Assembly (NCBI GenBank): GCA_040772845.1
Contig: JAXGXG010000001.1
Span: forward strand, 1,116,001-1,180,000
Source of the DNA: PWXP01 sp040772845
GTDB lineage: Bacteria; Planctomycetota; Planctomycetia; Pirellulales; Thermoguttaceae
DNA: 64,000 bases
Direction: 5' to 3'
Every line of letters starts with the position of its first letter. Positions within the stretch are counted from its first letter, which is position 1. Both the position numbers and the translations under genes were made by a program. Below, in pieces: positions 53,704 to 63,500 of the stretch. The notes under the pieces are model-generated. The model was not told the DNA's origin. It saw only the letters and a program-made list of their open reading frames with translations, and ran no database searches.

Positions 53704-55893
53704 TCATTGGGATGGTTGAGTGCCGCGATTGACTCGGCGGCGAAGCAGCAGAGCCAAGCTGCCCAAAGCCAGCAGGATTAGCGAACTCGGCTCGGGGAGG
53801 AATTGCTCGGCGCCCAATGTCACGTAGGCGGCCTGGTCCGACATCAGCCGGTACTGGGCTGCGATCCAGTCGAGGCTGCGGGCGGTGTCCGAGATGCGAA
53901 CCTCGTCGATCATGCCGTTCCATAGTAACCCGGTGTTCGGCGTATAGAAACGGCCCAGCAGGGTGTCTTGGTCCGTCGGGTAATACCCGAGGTCCTGCCC
54001 GGAAACGGCCTCCAGGACGCCATTGACGTACAATCGCGTATCGGCGCCGTCGTAGGTTGCGACAAGATGGTACCAGGTATCCTCGTCCGGATTCCAGGTG
54101 GTCTTCACGTACGTGTAATTGGTGCCGGAGCCGGTCAACGCAGATATCTCCTGTTCAGTCCCCATTTGCAGGTTGATGCCATCGCTCCAGGTGTACTTGT
54201 TTGTGATGATACCGTTCCACTTGTCCAGCACATCCGCGTTGGCCCAGGCCTCCATCGTGATTGTGGCGGGCCGCAGGGTGTCATCGTTGCCGAAGTTGAC
54301 GTGGACGTTGGCGCCGTCGAAATCGAGTGCGCCGCCGATCTTGCCGGCGACCTGCTGCAGGTGACCGGCGGCCGTCCCCACCACCGTGCCGTCGTTGCCG
54401 TGCGAAGTGGAGTCGATCATCTGCGGGCCCGTGCCGCCGGGATCCTCCTGGAGGTGTTGCACCATCATGTAATGGCTATCCCAGGTCTGCGACGAGCTCG
54501 GGTTGCCCAGGTCGGGCCCGCCGTAGTACATGTAGATGACCGTATCGTGATCCTTGGAAAGCGGCGTATTGACCCAGGCGGCAAGCTCCTCCGACCCGCT
54601 CGCCTTGTTGAACGTCTCCAGGTCGTGGTTGAGCTTGGTCAGCCCGTCGGCCGCGGTGAAGACGACGTCGTAACCTTGGGGCGAGGCGGCATTGGCGAAC
54701 ACGCCATTAGCGCCGTTGGTGATGTGCACCAGGGCTGGGAAGTCGGCCAGGTCGGCCGCGGTGGCGCCGGCCTTGACGGTGATCGCCTGGCGGTACCTGT
54801 AATCCTTCAGAAAGCCGCCTTGCGTCTGCTCGCTGGAGTTCACCTGGTAGACGCCGGTATCGTTCTGATTCTTGAATGTGGCTGCGATCTCCTCGGCGGA
54901 GCGGGCAACGCCGGAGATGCGAATCTCGTCGAGTGCGCCATTGAACGCCAGGCTGCCGGTGGTGTAGAAGGAGCCGATTACCGTGTTCGGCGGTCCGGCG
55001 GCGTACGTGAGCGCCCCGGTGAAGCTGTTTTCCAGCTTCCCATCCACGTATAGGTAGTTTTTGTTGTCCGCGCTGCTGTGAGTAACGGCAACGTGATACC
55101 ATTGATCCGTATTGGGAGCCCAGGTCGTCGACAAGTAGACGCCGTTGATCCCAGATGCGATAGAGTCCAGCGCACTGACCCTGAACATCAGGTTGGCGCC
55201 CGTGCCCCACGAAGGCTTGTTGGTGACGATGCCGGTCCAGTCGTGTCGCGTATCGGCTTTCGCCCAGGCCTCCATGGTGACATCGGCGGGGTAGAGGGAA
55301 GAATCGTTTCCGCAGTCGATCCTGTTGCTGCTGGAGCGTATGAACTGGAGTGCGCCGCCTACCTTGCCCATCACCTGTTGGCCACTGCTCATGCTGGTGA
55401 CGGGTGTGCCGTCATTCGCGTTTGCGGTTGAGTCCCTTATGGGCTTGCCGGCCCCGCTGGGATTCTCTTCGAGGTGCTGCACCATTCTGTAACTCGAGTT
55501 CCAGGCGTCCGTCGAGTTGGGCGCGTCGGCGCCCTTGTAATACATGTACAGCCGCGTGAGCTCCGAGGCGGATACGTCGGTCTTCACCCAGGCATCGAGT
55601 TCCTTGGTGCCGGCGTTGCTGTAGTACTCGATCTCGCGCGCAAGCGGCGTGGTTCCGTCGGCCTTTGTGAAGACGATGTCAGCCCCGGTCGCCGAGTTCG
55701 CGTTTGCGAAGAGTTGGTTCTGCTGGTCGGTAATCTTGACCAGCAGTGGATACTCGGTCAGGTCGGCCGAGGTCATCGAGGGCAACACGATGATCTCCTG
55801 CCGATAGTCGTAGCCGGTCAGCCAGGCGGTTTGAGCCGAAGCCGCACAGAACAGCAGCACGCAAACAGACGCCAGAAGAGTCAGGGATCGCAT
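53704..55893 (-). CDS. LamG/DUF2341 PEP-CTERM surface protein
   Basis: The 729-residue secreted protein has a signal peptide (MRSLTLLASVCVLLFCAASA) and two tandem copies of a DUF2341-plus-LamG unit. The first unit begins near YDYRQEIIVLPSMTSADLTE and has YMYYKGADAPNSTDAW, and the second begins near YRYRQAITVKAGATAADLAD. Each is followed by a concanavalin-like LamG domain (for example EAWAKADTRHDWTGIVTNK and EAWANADVLDKWNGIITNK). The C-terminus is a PEP-CTERM signal (LPEPSSLILLALGSLALLLR and an arginine tail). It is probably exosortase-processed and carbohydrate-binding. GGGGGAGG precedes ATG 55893. Confidence 0.9.
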   Translation of the reverse strand: MRSLTLLASVCVLLFCAASAQTAWLTGYDYRQEIIVLPSMTSADLTEYPLLVKITDQQNQLFANANSATGADIVFTKADGTTPLAREIEYYSNAGTKELDAWVKTDVSASELTRLYMYYKGADAPNSTDAWNSSYRMVQHLEENPSGAGKPIRDSTANANDGTPVTSMSSGQQVMGKVGGALQFIRSSSNRIDCGNDSSLYPADVTMEAWAKADTRHDWTGIVTNKPSWGTGANLMFRVSALDSIASGINGVYLSTTWAPNTDQWYHVAVTHSSADNKNYLYVDGKLENSFTGALTYAAGPPNTVIGSFYTTGSLAFNGALDEIRISGVARSAEEIAATFKNQNDTGVYQVNSSEQTQGGFLKDYRYRQAITVKAGATAADLADFPALVHITNGANGVFANAASPQGYDVVFTAADGLTKLNHDLETFNKASGSEELAAWVNTPLSKDHDTVIYMYYGGPDLGNPSSSQTWDSHYMMVQHLQEDPGGTGPQMIDSTSHGNDGTVVGTAAGHLQQVAGKIGGALDFDGANVHVNFGNDDTLRPATITMEAWANADVLDKWNGIITNKYTWSDGINLQMGTEQEISALTGSGTNYTYVKTTWNPDEDTWYHLVATYDGADTRLYVNGVLEAVSGQDLGYYPTDQDTLLGRFYTPNTGLLWNGMIDEVRISDTARSLDWIAAQYRLMSDQAAYVTLGAEQFLPEPSSLILLALGSLALLLRRRVNRGTQPSQ

Positions 55894-56373
55894 CGGCACC
55901 TCCCCCGTCGTCGAAAAGGCCACTCGCACCTGCCGACCCGCAACACCACAGGCCGCGAGTCGGCGAGTGTGACGATACTGTACCACTCCGCCTAACGCCC
56001 ACTATATCCACGACTACGCGAATTGCAAGGGATGGAAGTGATGGGAAATTCGGGATTCCACAAGTTGGAGTTCAGGTCGTGCACGCAACCGTCCGGCGTG
56101 GGGCACGAAGCGGTTTACCCCCCCTTTGGCCTGCGCTCGATGAACCTCAAACTGAACGGGGCTTCGAGAGTGCAGGATTTTCCGACACGACGCAATTCGC
56201 GAACTGGGAGTCTCGCGGAGAAGGCGGGTGAAGCCGGAAGTACCGCCTTTCGAAGCATCGCAACGATTGGCACACGCCTGCCCGGCGCGGTATACTCGGG
56301 GCACGATCGGCTGGGAGCGGTTCCCGGCTTGAAGAATCTGAATAGCCCACCCCAAGTGCAAGGACCACGGATC

Positions 56374-57732
56374 ATGACTACCAGTCGGAATCTCTCGCAG
56401 CGCGCCGCCGGTCGGCGGCGGTTTCTGAAGTCGACCGCGACGGTCGGACTCGGCCTGACCATTCTGCCTGGCGGCGTGTACGGCGGTCCCGATGCGCCCA
56501 GCAACAAGCTGAACATCGCCATGATCGGCTGCTGGGGCCGCGCACTGGCCCATTTCGGCGCGGTCCGTCCGGAGAATGTCGTCGCGCTGTGCGATATCAA
56601 CGAGGATCATATCGCAACCGCCGCGAAGGAGTTTCCCGGCGCGCGGACCTACGTCGATTGGCGCAAATGCCTCGAACAGAAAGACCTCGACGCCGTCGTT
56701 TGCAGTACGACCGACTTCACTCACGCCTTCGTGGCCAACTGGGCACTGAACCGCGATCTGCACGTCTTCTGTGAAAAACCGCTGGCCAATACGGTCCACG
56801 AGGCACGCGTGGTCCGGGCCAATTACCTGAAGAAGAAAGGCAAGCTTGCCACGCAGGTGGGCACGCAGCGGCACGCCAGTCCGAACTTCGACCGCGTGCG
56901 CGAGATGATCCGCGATGGGGCCGTTGGCCAGCTCAAACGCGTCCACGTGTGGGGCAACCGGCAAATCCGCCGCGACGGCTATCTGCCGGCCCAGGGCGAG
57001 CCGCCGAAGAACTTGCATTACGACCTCTGGATCGGACCGGTGCCGATGCATCCGTACAATCCGGGCTATTTTGCAGGCGGCCCCGGCGCGAACTGCCTGA
57101 GCTGGAACATGTACTGGGACTTCGGCAGCGGTCAGATCGGCGACATGGGCAGCCACACGATGGACCTCGCCTGGAACGCGATCGACGCCGGTCTGCCGAC
57201 GTCTGCCGAAGGGACCGGGCAGGAGTTCGATCCGGAAGTAACGCCGGTCGACCTGACGACCACGTTTGAGCATCCGGCCAACGACTGGCGGCCAGCGATT
57301 CGGCTGACGTGGTATCAGGGCGCCAACAAGCCGAGCCGGCTGGAGGACGGCGTGGACGTTTCCGGAATCGGTCACGGCGTGCTGTTCGTCGGCGACAAGG
57401 GGCATCTGACGGCCGATTTCGGCAGCCATAATCTCCTGCCGCTACCCGGCGGCGACCTGAAGCATTACACGCCGCGGCCCGAGGAGCAGCGGATTGCCCC
57501 GATGGGCGGCTTCCAGCAACAGTGGATCAACGCCTGCAAGGGAGATCTGAAGACGTCGTGCGACTTCGACTACAGCGGCACGGCCATCGAGCAGATGCTG
57601 CTGGGCCTGGTTGCCTATCGGGTGGGCAAGAAGATCGAGTACGACGGCAAAGCCGGCCGGGTTACCAACAGCGATGAAGCCAACGCACTGTTGAGCAAGC
57701 AGTACCGCCCAGGTTGGACACTGGACGGGTAA
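56374..57732 (+). CDS. Tat-exported Gfo/Idh/MocA-family oxidoreductase
   Basis: The 452-residue enzyme opens with a Tat signal (AAGRRRFLKSTATVGLGLTI). A Rossmann fold follows with MIGCWGRALAHFG, CEKPLANTVHEARVV (EKP motif) and the substrate domain. It is a planctomycete-type glycoside- or sugar-related oxidoreductase; the substrate is unknown. I use ATG 56374; a longer upstream frame from 56023 is not supported. Fragments of a paralogue lie on both sides, at 53.4-53.6 kb (5' end) and 60.2-60.4 kb (3' end). Confidence 0.9.
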   Translation: MTTSRNLSQRAAGRRRFLKSTATVGLGLTILPGGVYGGPDAPSNKLNIAMIGCWGRALAHFGAVRPENVVALCDINEDHIATAAKEFPGARTYVDWRKCLEQKDLDAVVCSTTDFTHAFVANWALNRDLHVFCEKPLANTVHEARVVRANYLKKKGKLATQVGTQRHASPNFDRVREMIRDGAVGQLKRVHVWGNRQIRRDGYLPAQGEPPKNLHYDLWIGPVPMHPYNPGYFAGGPGANCLSWNMYWDFGSGQIGDMGSHTMDLAWNAIDAGLPTSAEGTGQEFDPEVTPVDLTTTFEHPANDWRPAIRLTWYQGANKPSRLEDGVDVSGIGHGVLFVGDKGHLTADFGSHNLLPLPGGDLKHYTPRPEEQRIAPMGGFQQQWINACKGDLKTSCDFDYSGTAIEQMLLGLVAYRVGKKIEYDGKAGRVTNSDEANALLSKQYRPGWTLDG

Positions 57733-57927
57733 CGCGATCGCTGCAGAGCGAGCCATTCGGCGGACGTCGGCCGATGGATACAGCCCTCTGCAAGCGACGT
57801 AACATGATTGCAGCTTTGGCCAAGCACGTTCCATTTGGATGCGGTCGTAATGTGCGACCGCATCCCGTCGACTTCCTTCGCCGAGAGCTAGAACATGGAA
57901 TCGTCACCGTCCCTAGCTTCCCTTGTT

Positions 57928-59430
57928 TTACGACCCCTTCCCCTCGTGCGCCGTCAGCCAGCCGCGTCCCTTGTCGGTAATCCGATACTTCTGGAGCCGG
58001 CTGGTAGGCTTTTCCGGGCGGGTAAGCTCGACAAGCCCTTGGCTAGTGGCGGGGTGGAGATAGTTCTCGCGGAATGTGGGCCGGTGCTTGACACCTAGCA
58101 GTTGGCGAAGTTCGCCGGATGACTTCTCCCCGGATTGCAGTGCCTGTAAGAGTCGCATAACTGGGTCGCTCGACTGGGTCGGTGACTGGGTCGGTGTCAC
58201 GTGTAACGCGCCCCTCCTGGGCCGCCACAGCGTCTGGATAAACTGGCCGCCTTCCTGCCGGAACTCAGGCGTGGGTAGTCCGGCTGCCTCGCATAGCCCA
58301 ATCATGTCGAGGATGCCTGTCCCCGCCTTCTCAATGTACCGGTTGAGGAACAGCGGCTCGGCGATGAGCGGGTTGTGCGGGATCGAAGCGTGAGGAGCCC
58401 GTAGGGCCTTGGGTGTCAGCGACGGCGGCAGCCGGCCGGGGGTCCAGACCTCCAGCCGGTCGGCGAAGAGCATGACCTGGACAGAAGCGTTGGAAGCATA
58501 GTCCCGGTGGGCGACGGCGTTGACAATGGCCTCGGCGACCGCTGGGCGAGGGAGTTCGTAGGTCACAGGGGCACGGGCGTTTTCGGAACGGGTGCCGACT
58601 GCGGCTGCTAGTTTCGACATGACAAAGAAAACCGCCTGATCCACAAGCTCGAACACGGTCCCCTTAAACACTTGATAGTCCGGGATTGGCTTGGCGACGG
58701 TGGTGCTCTCGAACTGAAGGCATTTCACTTCCGATGTAATGAGAAAACGCTGGGGCTGCTTGCCGAAAAGCAAAACGGCCGCATGATTTGGCTGCCCGTT
58801 GTCGAGCAAGTTCAGATGGGCCAGGGCTTTCGCGGTGGCCGTGCGAAGACCAAGAGGGTAGTTCCGCTCGGCTTGCGCACGGGCTAGGAATTCGCGGATC
58901 TTCCCTCGAGAAAGGTCATCGATCGTCGCGTCGGGGCAGGCTGCCGCATCAAAGGGCCGGGTGCGAACCATCCCGACCCGGACGAGGTATTCCACCAGAC
59001 TGGCGTAAACCAACGACATCAGCTCAGGTATGCTCACAAAGCGGCGGCGGATCAACAGCGATCCAGCTTTGCGCACGAGGGCCTGCATCTTCGCGTGGCG
59101 GACGAAGTCGTTGCCGCCCTTGATGAATACCAGCCGCTCTTTGGCGGTCGCAGTGGCGCGGTCAAACTCGCGTTCCGTAGGCGAGAGACCCTCGGCGTCC
59201 TCATGGCCGTACTCGCTGCCCAGCAGGCCCAGGTAGACGTCGCAACGGTCAACCTCTTTGAGATAGACTCTGTCGGATCGACTTCCAGAAGCGGGCAGGT
59301 CCTCGAACAGGAAGACCTCGAAGACTCGTCCCAGGAAGGGGTCGCCTTGGATATAGTCCTTCAGCGCCCGCCGCTCAGCGGCAAGTTCCTTTTGGACCGA
59401 ACTGATAAAGATCTTCTTCTTGCCATTCAC
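57928..59430 (-). CDS. DUF4062 domain fused to RecG-like ATP-binding domain
   Basis: The 500-residue protein starts with a DUF4062 domain (KKIFISSVQKELAAERRALK, and Asp-rich text such as VDRCDVYLGLLGSEYG). A RecG-like ATP-binding region follows (RPAVAEAIVNAVAHRDYASN, VWTPGRLPPSLTPKALRAP, EKAGTGILDMIGLCEAAGLP) and a C-terminal winged-helix-like end (SGELRQLLGVKHRPTFRENY). DUF4062 has a TIR- or deoxyribosyltransferase-like fold and is known as an effector or sensor module in some defence proteins. The start is GTG 59430, which overlaps the stop of the upstream frame (GTGA). It is not a typical helicase. A defence role is only inferred. Confidence 0.8.
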   Translation of the reverse strand: MNGKKKIFISSVQKELAAERRALKDYIQGDPFLGRVFEVFLFEDLPASGSRSDRVYLKEVDRCDVYLGLLGSEYGHEDAEGLSPTEREFDRATATAKERLVFIKGGNDFVRHAKMQALVRKAGSLLIRRRFVSIPELMSLVYASLVEYLVRVGMVRTRPFDAAACPDATIDDLSRGKIREFLARAQAERNYPLGLRTATAKALAHLNLLDNGQPNHAAVLLFGKQPQRFLITSEVKCLQFESTTVAKPIPDYQVFKGTVFELVDQAVFFVMSKLAAAVGTRSENARAPVTYELPRPAVAEAIVNAVAHRDYASNASVQVMLFADRLEVWTPGRLPPSLTPKALRAPHASIPHNPLIAEPLFLNRYIEKAGTGILDMIGLCEAAGLPTPEFRQEGGQFIQTLWRPRRGALHVTPTQSPTQSSDPVMRLLQALQSGEKSSGELRQLLGVKHRPTFRENYLHPATSQGLVELTRPEKPTSRLQKYRITDKGRGWLTAHEGKGS

Positions 59431-59621
59431 GGCCGTCCCTCGCCATTGGTTTCCGGCCGGACGACCAGATGAGTCCGTCTGTGGTGCAGGTAGCGGGCCG
59501 TATCGGCAAACATGAACCGTGACAGCCCTACGGTCACCAAATCGAGTCGATACCCCGGGGCGAGCGCTAAGCGAATCAGGTCGATGACTCGGTCGGAGCC
59601 CGTGTTCTGGAAGAGTTCCAT
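59427..59621 (-). CDS. Short frame resembling N-terminus of PLD-like helicase, truncated
   Basis: The frame (about 64 residues from ATG 59621, or 71 from a TTG-type start at 59642) reads MELFQNTGSDRVIDLIRLAL and DLVTVGLSRFMFADTARYL. This resembles the start of PLD-like domains that precede SNF2/DEAD helicases in bacterial restriction-like systems. It ends with a TGA that overlaps the GTG start of the DUF4062 gene by four bases (GTGA). It is either a small upstream gene or the start of a helicase gene truncated by the junction. No further helicase motifs follow. Confidence 0.45.
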   Translation of the reverse strand: MELFQNTGSDRVIDLIRLALAPGYRLDLVTVGLSRFMFADTARYLHHRRTHLVVRPETNGEGRP

Positions 59622-59642
59622 AAAGCCCTCACAAATCTGCAC

Positions 59643-60169
59643 CTGAACACAGTCAATTTATCTCTTCCAGGGAATAGGTTCAACCAGCCGGTGTACCGAG
59701 GAGTTCTTTTTCGAGCCCTCCAAGTAAGGCGTCATTCCGAAAACGCCACCAGGCCAAACCTTGAAGCCTCTACCCAAGAAGCCCATCATTGCCGATAATA
59801 CCAGTGCCTTCGGAAGAATCATGTCCAGCCTGCGGGAATTCCAAACGAGCCAACAGTCCCCTGATTTGTTGCAGTGCCCGGCGAAGTCTCGCAAAGACCG
59901 AATCACCGATTTCGACCGGGGGCCAGTCAATTCGCTTGCGTCAAGAATAGTCCTGGCGCTTGATCCCAAGTTTTTGGAGAGGAAGCAGAAGATCCCGAAT
60001 CAACGGCTGCCACAATGTTCCGGAGAAGACTTATTGGTTACTACGACGATTCTCTCTAAACCTGCGGAGCCATAGTGTGACATGGTCGAAGTTACCTGCG
60101 TACGGTAGGTGGGGCGCCAGGGGGATCGAGATATGCCTGATTGTCTCTGCGTTCCTGCGAACCGGCCAT
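59643..60169. other. Intergenic region, no supported gene
   Basis: A minus-strand frame at 59658-59969 has no recognisable domain and weak coding character. Nothing else is visible until the oxidoreductase scrap at 60170. Confidence 0.45.
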
Positions 60170-60376
60170 GAGTTCGATCCGAGAGTAACGCCCGTCAATC
60201 TGACGGCCGCCTTCGAGCATCCGGCCAACGACTGGCGGCCGGCGATTCGGCTGACGGGGTATCGCGTCGGCAAGAAGATCGAATACGACGGCAAAGCCGG
60301 CCGGGTTACCAACTGCGAGGAAGCCAACGCGCTGTTGGGCAAGCAGTACCGTCCAGGTTGGCCGCCGGACGGCTAG
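60170..60376 (+). pseudogene. 3' fragment of Tat oxidoreductase gene with internal deletion
   Basis: The text begins with EFDPRVTPVNLTAAFEHPA and NDWRPAIRLTGY, which corresponds to 57221-57311 of the intact gene. It then jumps to YRVGKKIEYDGKAGRVTN and ends KQYRPGWPPDG, corresponding to 57617-57732. About 300 bases between the two are missing. Similarity continues past the stop into the downstream DNA (GCGAGCGCTGCAGAGCGA). Confidence 0.88.
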
Positions 60377-60532
60377 CGCGAGCGCTGCAGAGCGAATCCG
60401 GCAGGCAAAACAACAGCGATGTTTGTTTGTAGCCGTTCATGGGTCGGCGGCGCAAGCCATTCTCCCCACTGCATGCGAGGGGGACAGCCCCCGGTGAACG
60501 GTTACGTTTGTTTCGGCGGGTGCGGCGCGGCG

Positions 60533-63500
60533 TTACTTCTTCTGCAGCGCGCGTTGCATCTTCTGATACTCGGCGACTTCAAGCGGCTGGAGCATGTCGG
60601 GTTTCAGGCCCTTCCAGTGTGCTTCGCCTAAGGCCTGAGCCGCCGCCTGCTTCTTGCCTGCCCGGAAACAGATCTGCGCCTTATGGAACAGCCAGACGGG
60701 CGACTGTTCTTCGGCAAGGGCGCGATCGATATCGGCGAGTGCCTTGCCGTATTCTCCGCGCGCGTTGTAGACGGTTGCGCGCGAATCGAGCAGGGCGGCA
60801 ACCGGTCCGGACGCTTCGATGGCCCGGTCGACCAGTTGCTTGGCCTCGTCCAGCTTGATTCCCTGCAGCGCGAGCAAGACGGCCAGGTTGTTCAGCGCGA
60901 CGGAATGGTTCGGGTGCTCGCGAAGGACGGCGCGATAATGCTCTTCAGCCTCGTCGTAACGTCCCTGTACGGTTCGCGCATCGGCCAGGACGAGGTGCAA
61001 AGCAGCGGCATCGGGACTGGCTTCGAGGGCTCGCTTGATAATGCGTTCCGTCCGCTCGATGTGACTTTCGGTTGCGGCTTCGCTATTGAGCAGGATTGCC
61101 GCCATTTGGGCGAGGTTTGCGGGCGTGAGGGACGACCATCGCCGTTCGAACATATCGACGGCCTCGGCGGTCCGGCCCTGGCGCGCGAGAAAGGCGGCCA
61201 TGACAAGCTCATGCTCAGGCTGCGCCTGGACATATCGCCGATACAGCGGCTCGGCCGCGTCCATGAACTGGCGCGCCCAGGCGCTCTCCTTGGCTTCGCG
61301 CAAGCGGTTGACGAATTGCTCCAGAACGCCGGCCACCGCGCGCAGGCGGACCGGCCCGTCTGCCGGCTCGGCGTCCTTTCGATCGACGAATTCCTTCAGC
61401 AGATCGAGCGCCTTCTGGTACTGCTTGGTGCGGAAGAATGCTTCCGCCTGCAAATTGACCGTGCCAAGGTTATTCGGAGCGGCCGCGACCAACTGATCGA
61501 GGTACGGCTGCACGTCGACAGTTTCGTTGTTTTTCAGCATTGCCTCGACGAAGGTTGCGAGGTAGCGGAGTTCGCCGGGATGTTCGGCCACGAGATCGCG
61601 GAGTAGCGGTCGGGCCTTCGCCCAATTGCCGGCGGCCAGATAAAGCTGGGCGAGTCCGAGGGCGTCGCCCGGCGACTTCTGACCTTGTCCGGCCACGATG
61701 CGTTCGAGCGCCTCGATGGCCTTTTCGCGATTGGCGCGGCTTGGATGCGCCTGATCGAGCGCCACCTTCATGCGGCGATCGATTTCGTTTTCGCCGAGTT
61801 TCAGGTTTTCGTCGATCAGCTTCGTGGCGTCCACAAGATTCCGGTAGCCGCCTCGTGCGGTCAGGATTCGAGCGAGGAGGCGTCGCGCCCAGCGTCGGTC
61901 GCCGTCGTCGGCGCGGATGGCGTCGCCTTGCATCACTTGGCGCACCAGCTCCTCAGCCTGCTCCGACCGGTTGGTTCGCCAGTAGAATTCGGCCAGGGCC
62001 CGGGCGGCGCGAGGATCGTCGGGCTGTGCCTTCCTGGCGGCCAGGTATTGCTCTTCCGCCTTACCGGGTTCTCCGAGCAGTTCGTAGGCCGAGGCGAGCA
62101 CCAGCGCGCGTTCGGGCTGGGCAACCTGCTCTCGGATCTGATCGAGCTGCGCGGCGGCCGGATTCTTCTGTTCGGAAATAACGTAGAACTGCAAGAGGGA
62201 GAGTCGGGCATCGGCGGCATTCGGCTCCAATTCCACGGCGCGGCGGAAGGCTCGTTCCGCTTCATCCCAGTTCAGTTTGGCGGCATCGTCGTTTCCTGCC
62301 GCCTTCTCTCGCTGGCCGGTGGCGGCGGCCAGGCGGCCGTACCAGAGGTGGTCCGCATATTCTTTGGAGTCGGCCGCGGCCATTCTCGCGTGCTTCAATG
62401 CCTGGTCCAATTGGCCGGCGCTGGCGAGCACGCCGCCGCGCAGGCGTTCAAGGTCCGAGGAGAGTTCGGAGTCCGATTGGTCCAGTTGGCGGAGCCGTTC
62501 CTGGGCCTCCTGGAAGTGGCCGCGCCGGGTAAGAAGCTGGATGAAATGGCGGTATGCAGCGGTGCTGGTTTCGCCCAGGTCGACTGCGGTGCGATAGTGA
62601 TCCAAGGCCTCTTCGTAGTGTCCCTGTCGCTCATAGATTCCGGCGGCCAGCAGCGGCACTCGGGACCATCGCGGGCGCTGCTCGGCCGCGCGTTCCAGGA
62701 ATCCGAGCGCCTGGTGCAATCGCGCGTCGCTCCCATCCTCGGCCTCAAGGGTCAGAAGAACGGCCTGCCCATAGAGCCATTGGGCCCCTTCGCCCTGAAT
62801 GTCCTTGATGGCGGCCAACTGCTCTTTCATGCCGGCAATGTCCTTCTCGCGCATCGCCTGCTCGAACAGGGCGACACGAACGCCCAGGTTCCCCGGCTGC
62901 TGCTTGACCAGTCTCAATGCCCACTGTTTGGACAGATCCCAGTTGTCCACCTGCTGGGCGGCGCTGATCAGGCCGAGAAGGAGCTGATAGCGTTGCTGTT
63001 CCGGGTACTGGTCGAGCCCGTCAGCGAGGAAGCGGAGTTCATCGGAGGCCTTCGCTCCGTAACGGCCGACAAGGTAACGCGCCTTGACCAGCCGGAGCAG
63101 GACGACGTCGCCGAATCGTTCGCGCGCCTGTGCGAGAAGCTGTTCCGCATCGTCCCATTCCTTGATCCGCATGGCCAAGGCAATGCGGGTGAGCCACAGT
63201 CCGAGTTCGTCGGGATTCTTCTCCAGGGCGTCAGTAACAAGCTTGACGGCAGCCTCACCCTGGTCTTGCGCCAGGAGGACCTCGGCGCGCAGCCGCACCG
63301 CATCGGGCGAGCCGGGCGCCGCCTTCTCCAATTCGCCGATCGCGCGCTCGGCGGCCGCCCAGTTGCGCTCCTTGGCCGGAAGCTGAAGCGTGCGCAGGAT
63401 GCTGAGTCGGGCATAATGGGCAAGGCCGGCAGGCGTGGGATCGGCCATGCGTAGCATCTGGCCGAACTCGCCAACGGCCTCGTCGAGTTCTCCGCTGGCG

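Noticed and set aside
56023..56373. Extended N-terminus of the 56.4-kb oxidoreductase
   Set aside because: The Tat signal must be N-terminal, and the duplicated fragment at 53.4 kb shows that this DNA is upstream sequence.
59658..59969. A 103-codon minus frame
   Set aside because: No domain, weak coding character and no ribosome-binding site.
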